DNA of 64,000 nt from Ditylenchus dipsaci (lineage: Eukaryota; Nematoda; Chromadorea; Rhabditida; Anguinidae), in NCBI GenBank assembly GCA_004194705.1, contig SADC01000062.1, positions 124,001-188,000 of the forward strand, read 5' to 3'. This document shows, piece after piece, positions 37,401 through 46,400 of the stretch (position 1 is its first letter; every line of letters starts with the position of its first letter). Below the pieces are notes generated by a model that saw only the letters and a list, made by a program, of their open reading frames with translations, did no database searches and had not been told where the DNA came from. The position numbers and the translations under genes were made by a program.

Positions 37401-40400
37401 TTAACACAATAAAAAAAAGATTTCTAAACATTTTCTTAACCAAAAGTCTGATATTTTTTGAAATTTTTACTTCTACTCTAAAAGGTAGATGGTCTATTTA
37501 AGGTCATTGTCGGTGATTCGTCTGCTTTTTTAGGATTGGACTTAGGCAAGGGTAAGCTAGCTTATGTTAGGACGGACTCGAAAATTTTCGTCTTACAAAA
37601 CATAAGAAACAGCTTTGAGTTTGTCCTAATGTGCGGTCCAACCAGAGGCGTAGCCAGAAAAATCTGACGGGGGGTACTAAAGCCCCCGAGAGGTCATTTT
37701 CCCTACACCGTTTTCGAGTTTTATAGTATTTTAGTTAACGATCTTTTTCGAAAAACCTGACGGGGCGCTATAGCCTCCTCAGCCCCCGTCTCCCCCCTGG
37801 CTACGCCCATGGGTCCAACCCTTGGCTGAGCCGATAAATCACTGAAAATGACCTTAAATTACCTGAAAAAACCTTAAAAATTTCACAAAAATATTGTGTT
37901 AAGCAGAAAAACACAGCTTATTACGTGACTTTGGGTCATTTCTAAGAAAGATGGGGGCATCAACCAACAAGTACCGAGTTTTGTAACTTTGGTTTTGACC
38001 ATGACTTTTTGTAGTCCGAATTTCAGAATTATGTAAATGCAGATCGGCTCAGTATCCCAAAAAATTTTTTAGTATACTATTTCAAAAACACAATTTTTTG
38101 GCCTTGCCAATCCAGAGGCGATCCACAGACCAGGGCTACAATCACAGGGGCACCAAGTGAAAATCGTGTTTTTGGCATTACAAACCAAAGGTATTGTCGG
38201 CAAGCAAAATTAGTTAGCAAAAACAGAGGCTCAAAAATCGGACTACAAAAAGTTGTGGCCAAAACAAAAGATGCAAAATTATTCAAACACCCTATAAAAA
38301 TATCATGATAGAAAAATAACCTTTTGTTCCAATAAAGCAAGGAACATGGCAAGAATAAAATTCTCCGAACCAAGATTTTTTAGCGAATCTATAAAATGGA
38401 ATTATTTGTAGTAAGTATCCATTTTGCATCAGAAAATTAGAATTACCGACAAAGGTTGCTCCAGAAAGTGGGATTTGGCTGTCATCGTGGCTTTCGAATG
38501 ATATCATGTCAGTGCCTAATTGAACAAGCACACGGGGTCTACTGGGCGATGGAAAAGGGACTTCGTACATCTAGAATTTTCAGAACTTACATTTTTTAAT
38601 TTTCTAATTTCGAGGACTTCACACTTAATTTGTAACTTTGTTATTTGAAAAACAAGCTAGAATCGCAACATTTCCATTAAAAAATATACTCAAGCCTCGG
38701 TAATTTGTGATCCACGAAAATTCATACCCGCCTAGGATCCAAAACTTTTTTCCCAGCATTTTTGCATTTTTTTCAATCTCGTGTAATTAGTCTGGTCACA
38801 AATGACCGACATAAAATTTCCAAAAAAATTCATGTTATAAAAATTTCACGCAAAAAAAATTTTCACTTCACATTTTTCCTATCGTGCCGTTAAAAATAAA
38901 TTCAAATTTTAATTTTTTATTCTTTACTTTTTGATTTCTAGTGGCGTTCAAAATTTTCAATTTTCATTTTCACTTTTCAAATAGTATCGAAAGATTTCCA
39001 GCCTTGAAAATCTGGCAGGTTTTTTTTGTTAGACCTACCATGTGTGAAATATAACGCTCAATAGGAATTTTGTGCGGACCACTGATCGATGCACCATATA
39101 TGAAAAATAGCAGCCTTCTGAAGGCTCAAAGAAGGGATAGCGAGACACTACACAGATGGACTTGTTACAATGATATGTTGTCTTAAATCATAGTAATTAC
39201 TTTTTTCTCCAACCTAAAATTATAAAACCTTTTCCTCTTGGTAATTCTCCTTCGACTCATCCAGATTCTTTTCTTCGGCAAAATTAGACAATTCCAGCAC
39301 TTCAAGTTGAGATTCCGTCAAAGTTTTTGTAAGTTTCATAAAAAGTCAGTGAAGCACCGTAGTATTTTGTCCCTTTCTAAAATTTGAGTTTTTAGTTTTA
39401 AGTTTGCATCACAGATATTAGGCAGACCTCGTCGGTTAAGACACATGTGCTGAAAAGCTTTTCAGCTTCTTTTCTGTTTTCTGACCAGGACTCGATTAAG
39501 GCACCTAAAATGTCGAATATTATGATGGTCAACACTAGGGTGGTGCGGTTACGGTTTATTTTTGGATCCGGTTTATTTTTTCTCAGACATTTTTATCAAA
39601 GATTTGACAGAAATTTTTACATTTTGCGGACCCCTAATACTAAAATTTTCTTCTTCTTCAAAATGGGATATTAACGTAGAAAAAAATAAACAATAGTTGC
39701 ACTAAAAACCCGGTTGACCGAAAGAAATCAGGAAAAAAAAACCGGTTAAAAAAAACCGGTCGGTTTTTTTTCGATTTCTTTCGGTTAACCGGGTTTTTAG
39801 TGCAACTATTGTTTATTTTTTTGTACGTTTAATATCCTATTTTGAAGAAGAAGAAATTTTAGTATTAGGGGTCCGCAAAATGTAAAATTTCTGTCAAATC
39901 TTTGATAAAAATGTCTGAGAAAAAAATAAACCGGATCCAAAAATAAACCGTAACCGCACCACCCTAGTCAACACCACCATGAAGAATCAATGAATGAAAA
40001 AAGGGCGAAAAAAGTTCAAGCTACAGGGTACCCATTTTTCAACTTCTGAAAAATCCTCAAATCATTAATTAAAAAATACAGTTGCCGCTCAGTTTAACGA
40101 CACCCCAAAAAGTTCGTTCCCGCCTAGGGTCCGACACTTTTTTAGCTCGATTTTCAAAAACTTTTGACCGTTTTCTTTGACAGTCTGGTCGCAAATATCG
40201 CAAGGATTCCGATTTTGCCGATCGTTTTTCAGAATCATGAAATTTTTCTCTCCGAAAAATCCAAATCTCGATTTAACGACACCATTTTTCATAAAAGAGT
40301 GTTGTCGAAAATCGAGCTAAAAAAGTGTCGGACCCTAGATGGGAACGAACTTGTCGGGGTATCGTTAAATCGAGCGGCAACTGTAGCTTTAACTCCGAAA

Positions 40401-43400
40401 TCTTTGTCAAAAATGAGGAAGGGGGATGATTATTAGACAAAGTACGGTAAACAGAAAAGGTTTTTAGTAGTTATTCTCAAGTTAACTATTATATTTTTGC
40501 TTTATCTGCTTAATTTTTTTCTTAAAAATATTAATTATGTTTTCCACACAATTATAAATTATCAAACAGCAAACCTAAGCCTTGAATTTTTTTCAGAGAA
40601 CATACACTAAGTACCCTTATGACATTTTTTCTGGTTTTTTTTTTGTGGTTTACCCAGGTATGACTAACCCATCGGAAGGCAAAACATAGGCACATTTTGA
40701 GCCAGAGACTCTGTTATATCCTTGATTTTAGGAAAGCAATCCAGCACTTCTGGCTTGTAAGCTATTCTTTTGCAACACGACTGAGATTTTTTGTAGCATA
40801 CGTACACAGCTGAGCCTACCATAGCCTGAATTTTTTGTATATAAAGTTGAAAATTTAAAAAAATATTTTTACCTTGTTCAAATTCTTGTCGATTTTGTAG
40901 TAAGTGTGCGGGAACTTCCCCTTATTTTCTATTATAACACAAATATGGGTGATGACCAGCTAAATAAAACGATATAAATAAAACTGGCATGGGGCGTTTC
41001 GTAACTTTTGTATAAAATTATACAAAAGTTACGAAACGCCTTATCATAACGCCAAAGATTTGAAATTCAAAATTCATTCTTAATTTTTGTGAGGCTGGGT
41101 GTATTATCATGTGATGTTTTTCTATTGGTGTCTAGTTTTTCTTGCGTGATTTTTATGTGTATTTTTCCGGTTGTTTAGATGAAAGAATTCAAGTGGTCTA
41201 ACAATGATGTGGTCGAGCTGCTACAGCAATTGAAGAACAAAAAAGTAAAGCTGAACGATGTGACTGCCTACTTTATGGAACAGTACAACAAGAAGTGCAC
41301 TCGAATGACGATCCATAACCATATGCCAAAAGAAGATGCCGTGAATATCTACTTCAGCCAAAGTGATTTCGTGTAAAATATTGCACCATTTTAAAACGCT
41401 TTAAATTGCTGGTGATTTAAGGCCACTGCAAACTAAGTTTGGTAACAAATGATTGCGTTAAAAGAAAGCACTAAATACCGACTCTACAAGAAGATTCAGG
41501 ATCGCGTTTTTGCATGCATTGATTGTACTGAGTAATTACTTTTAGTTTTTTCAATCGTCCATATAATCTAATAAAGCGTTTTCAGTTTGGAATTCCGTCC
41601 AGTTCCGGTGCCTATGATGAAAGAAACCAATCATTAATTTTCACTCAATGGGGGAATCCATGCCTCAGAATGTCGCCTTCGGCCAATAAACGAGCTTATT
41701 GCTAGAGATATTGATCGTGTGATGAGAGAAGAAGTCGAGAAAAATCCGATGATGAAACCTCAGCAAGCGCATGAAAAGGACAGCAGCACGCGCTCAAAAT
41801 TGCAATTCAGCCTGGACAAAGTGGTAAAGAGCCATCATCGATTGCTATCAGATTTCCGCCTTGGCACAAAGTCCGAAATGCGTACTACCGGCGAAGAAAA
41901 ATGGCTGCAACCAACGTGAGGGATCCTTTTTTGCCTCCGAAGGTCTACAACAACACATACTGGTCTTTGTGGCTGAAATTGAAGAGAGGTTGCTTAATAT
42001 TTAATAAGATTCGCTCAAAGATTTATGTTTTCTAGATGGCTTTCGTTGGCTGATAAAAAGAACGGGCTGGTGGTATTCGCTTCGGACGATGATTACAAGG
42101 CCGCTGCTCAGAGTGCTTTGGTGATGGCCGACGGAACTTTTGATTTGTGTCCGATTGGATTCTCTCAGATATATGTGATCCACGGACTAGTGAGTCTTTT
42201 TGTGCGAGTTGTCTTATTTAGCTGTAATTTGTAGTTTCACGGGGAATGGATAGCAGTTGCAACTTGTCTTATGAAAAACCGGTTAGAATCCAGTTATGAC
42301 ATAATCTTCCAGCACATTCAATCAAAATGGGCAGAGCTTGGCGTCAGCCCGATCTTTGAAGCATTTCATTGTGACTACGAAAAGGCAGAAATGAATGCAG
42401 CGACAAAAGCGTTTGGTATTAGAGTAATTTTTTAACTATTTTTGCACAAATTTGGGGTTTATGATGCTGATTTAGAATATTCGAGGGTGCCTATTTCACT
42501 ATTCCAAAGCTATTCTGCGCAACACAAATTCTCTGGGGTTCAAACGGCATTACGAAGAAGACGAAAGGTTTCGGGGACTTATCAGGATGACTATGGCGCT
42601 TCCACTTCTTCCAAAAGATCAAATGGCTTCAATATGGAGAAATAATCTAAAGGGTCGACTGGAACTGGCTGGAGCATCCACTTTCTCCGAATATTTTGAG
42701 GGCCAATGGATCAACAAGAAAGCTGGCTTGTGGAACTTCTACCGAATAAGGCATAGAACCACTAATGTCTGTGAGTCTTGTAATTCCTTCTTGAAACGGT
42801 TCGTTACCTCTTATTTATTTATTCTTCAAATGTGAATTTTTTTATTAATAGTCGGAATGGGCTCTTCGTCGTCCAGGGTGCAGTCTACTTTTTCAATTTC
42901 TGTGGAACCTACAATACCAGCAGTCCGTTCGCATCATCCAGCTGCGAAGTGGAGACAAACCAAAGCCACCAAACAAGATATATGCTGAAATGAATCGTAG
43001 GTTGGATAATTTATGGGCCGAGTACGAGGTAAAATATTTTCATCGATGTTTGGTTACATTGAAACGGTTAAAAATAATTTAGGAAAACACCGCTAATGCC
43101 ATGCATGATACTAGTATGATGCCGGATACCTTGGAATTCCTAGCCATTGCCAGCCATTTGCTTGCTACTGCTGAGAAAAAAGAATCAAAGATAGCCAGAA
43201 GAAAGCAATTCGAAGAAGTCTTCAGCAGATGCGTAGGGTCATAAAGAAAATATATCAAAGTCAGTGGAGAAGAAAGTGCTTTTAATTGATGATAATGAAG
43301 AATCAGGTTTGTAGCCCAGATAAAGTTTGTGAAATGACATCAACTTTCAGACCCTTTAGATGCGTCTCTGAACGACAATGAAGTGGTTCTGTGCAAATTT

Positions 43401-46400
43401 AATATCGCGGTGACAAAAGAAGATATGAGCCGACTTTGCCCTGGAAAAATGCTCAATGACAACCTGATCAACTTTTACTTGAGCTTATCGCTGATCGGTC
43501 AAAGCATGATGATGTGCTTCTTGCGTGATTTTTATGTGTATTTTTCCGGTTGTTTAGATGAAAGAATTCAAGTGGTCTAACAATGATGTGGTCGAGCTGC
43601 TACAGCAATTGAAGAACAAAAAAGTAAAGCTGAACGATGTGACTGCCTACTTTATGGAACAGTACAACAAGAAGTGCACTCGAATGACGATCCATAACCA
43701 TATGCCAAAAGAAGATGCCGTGAATATCTACTTCAGCCAAAGTGATTTCGTGTAAAATATTGCACCATTTTAAAACGCTTTAAATTGCTGGTGATTTAAG
43801 GCCACTGCAAACTAAGTTTGGTAACCAAATGATTGCGTTAAAAGAAAGCACTAAATACCGACTCTACAAGAAGATTCAGGATCGCGTTTTTGCATGCATT
43901 GATTGTACTGAGTAATTACTTTTAGTTTTTTCAATCGTCCATATAATCTAATAAAGCGTTTTCAGTTTGGAATTCCGTCCAGTTCCGGTGCCTATGATGA
44001 AAGAAACCAATCATTAATTTTCACTCAATGGGGGAATCCATGCCTCAGAATGTCGCCTTCGGCCAATAAACAAGCTTATTGCTAGAGATATTGATCGTGT
44101 GATGAGAGAAGAAGTCGAGAAAAATCCGATGATGAAACCTCAGCAAGCGCATGAAAAAGGACAGCAGCACGCGCTCAAAATTGCAATTCAGCCTGGACAA
44201 AGTGGTAAAGAGCCATCATCGATTGCTATCAGATTTCCGCCTTGGCACAAAGTCCGAAATGCGTACTACCGGCGAAGAAAAATGGCTGCAACCAACGTGA
44301 GGGATCCTTTTTTGCCTCCGAAGGTCTACAACAACACATACTGGTCTTTTGTGGCTGAAATTGAAGAGAGGTTGCTTAATATTTTAATAAGATTCGCTCA
44401 AAGATTTATGTTTTCTAGATGGCTTTCGTTGGCTGATAAAAAGAACGGGCTGGTGGTATTCGCTTCGGACGATGATTACAAGGCCGCTGCTCAGAGTGCT
44501 TTGGTGATGGCCGACGGAACTTTTGATTTGTGTCCGATTGGATTCTCTCAGATATATGTGATCCACGGACTAGTGAGTCTTTTTGTGCGAGTTGTCTTAT
44601 TTAGCTGTAATTTGTAGTTTCACGGGGAATGGATAGCAGTTGCAACTTGTCTTATGAAAAACCGGTTAGAATCCAGTTATGACATAATCTTCCAGCACAT
44701 TCAATCAAAATGGGCAGAGCTTGGCGTCAGCCCGATCTTTGAAGCATTTCATTGTGACTACGAAAAGGCAGAAATGAATGCAGCGACAAAAGCGTTTGGT
44801 ATTAGAGTAATTTTTTAACTATTTTTGCACAAATTTGGGGTTTATGATGCTGATTTAGAATATTCGAGGGTGCCTATTTCACTATTCCAAAGCTATTCTG
44901 CGCAACACAAATTCTCTGGGGTTCAAACGGCATTACGAAGAAGACGAAAGGTTTCGGGGACTTATCAGGATGACTATGGCGCTTCCACTTCTTCCAAAAG
45001 ATCAAATGGCTTCAATATGGAGAAATAATCTAAAGGGTCGACTGGAACTGGCTGGAGCATCCACTTTCTCCGAATATTTTGAGGGCCAATGGATCAACAA
45101 GAAAGCTGGCTTGTGGAACTTCTACCGAATAAGGCATAGAACCACTAATGTCTGTGAGTCTTGTAATTCCTTCTTGAAACGGTTCGTTACCTCTTATTTA
45201 TTTATTCTTCAAATGTGAATTTTTTTATTAATAGTCGGAATGGGGCTCTTCGTCGTCCAGGGTGCAGTCTACTTTTTCAATTTCTGTGGAACCTACAATA
45301 CCAGCAGTCCGTTCGCATCATCCAGCTGCGAAGTGGAGACAAACCAAAGCCACCAAACAAGATATATGCTGAAATGAATCGTAGGTTGGATAATTTATGG
45401 CCGAGTACGAGGTAAAATATTTTTCATCGATGTTTGGTTACATTGAAACGGTTAAAAATAATTTAGGAAAACACCGCTAATGCCATGCATGATACTAGTA
45501 TGATGCCGGATACCTTGGAATTCCTAGCCATTGCCAGCCATTTGCTTGCTACTGCTGAGAAAAAAGAATCAAAGATAGCCCAGAAGAAAGCAATTCGAAG
45601 AAGTCTTCAGCAGATGCGTAGGGTCATAAAGAAAATATATCAAAGTCAGTGGAGAAGAAAGTGCTTTTAATTGATGATAATGAAGAATCAGGTTTGTAGC
45701 CCAGATAAAGTTTGTGAAATGACATCAACTTTCAGACCCTTTAGATGCGTCTCTGAACGACAATGAAGTGGTTCTGTGCAAATTTAATATCGCGGTGACA
45801 AAAGAAGATATGAGCCGACTTTGCCCTGGAAAAATGCTCAATGACAACCTGATCAACTTTTACTTGGAGCTTATCGCTGATCGGTCAAAGCATGATGATG
45901 TGCTGCCTCAGGTAAAAATCATTAAAAACACTTGCCTACCTACCAAAAATATCTTTTAGGTCTCAGTTTTCCATACACAGTTCTACGAAAAGTTATCTAG
46001 TGAAGGTGTCTCATCAGTGAAAAAGTGGACGAAAACGATGGATATTTTTCTGAGTGATCTTCTTCTGATACCTATTCATCATGCTTCTCATTGGTCACTC
46101 GTGGTATGCTTTAATCTGTCATGAAGCAAGTTGAATTTTCAATTAAGGTAGTCAAAGTGAGTAAGCAACGACTAGTCTACTATGATTCTCTTCACGGTGA
46201 TGGTAGTAAATACCTTTCCCAGATCAAGTGAGATCATTGCTCTATTTGTTTCATTAGCACCTATATGTTTAGAGAGTTCTTGCGAGTGGAGTCAGCTCGA
46301 AAAGGTTACAAGGGATTGGATGCAAAACTGGCTGGCCTTAATGGACAAGGTATATTAAAAATATTTGCTTGTTATACCCTTAAAATTTCACAGAAAATTG

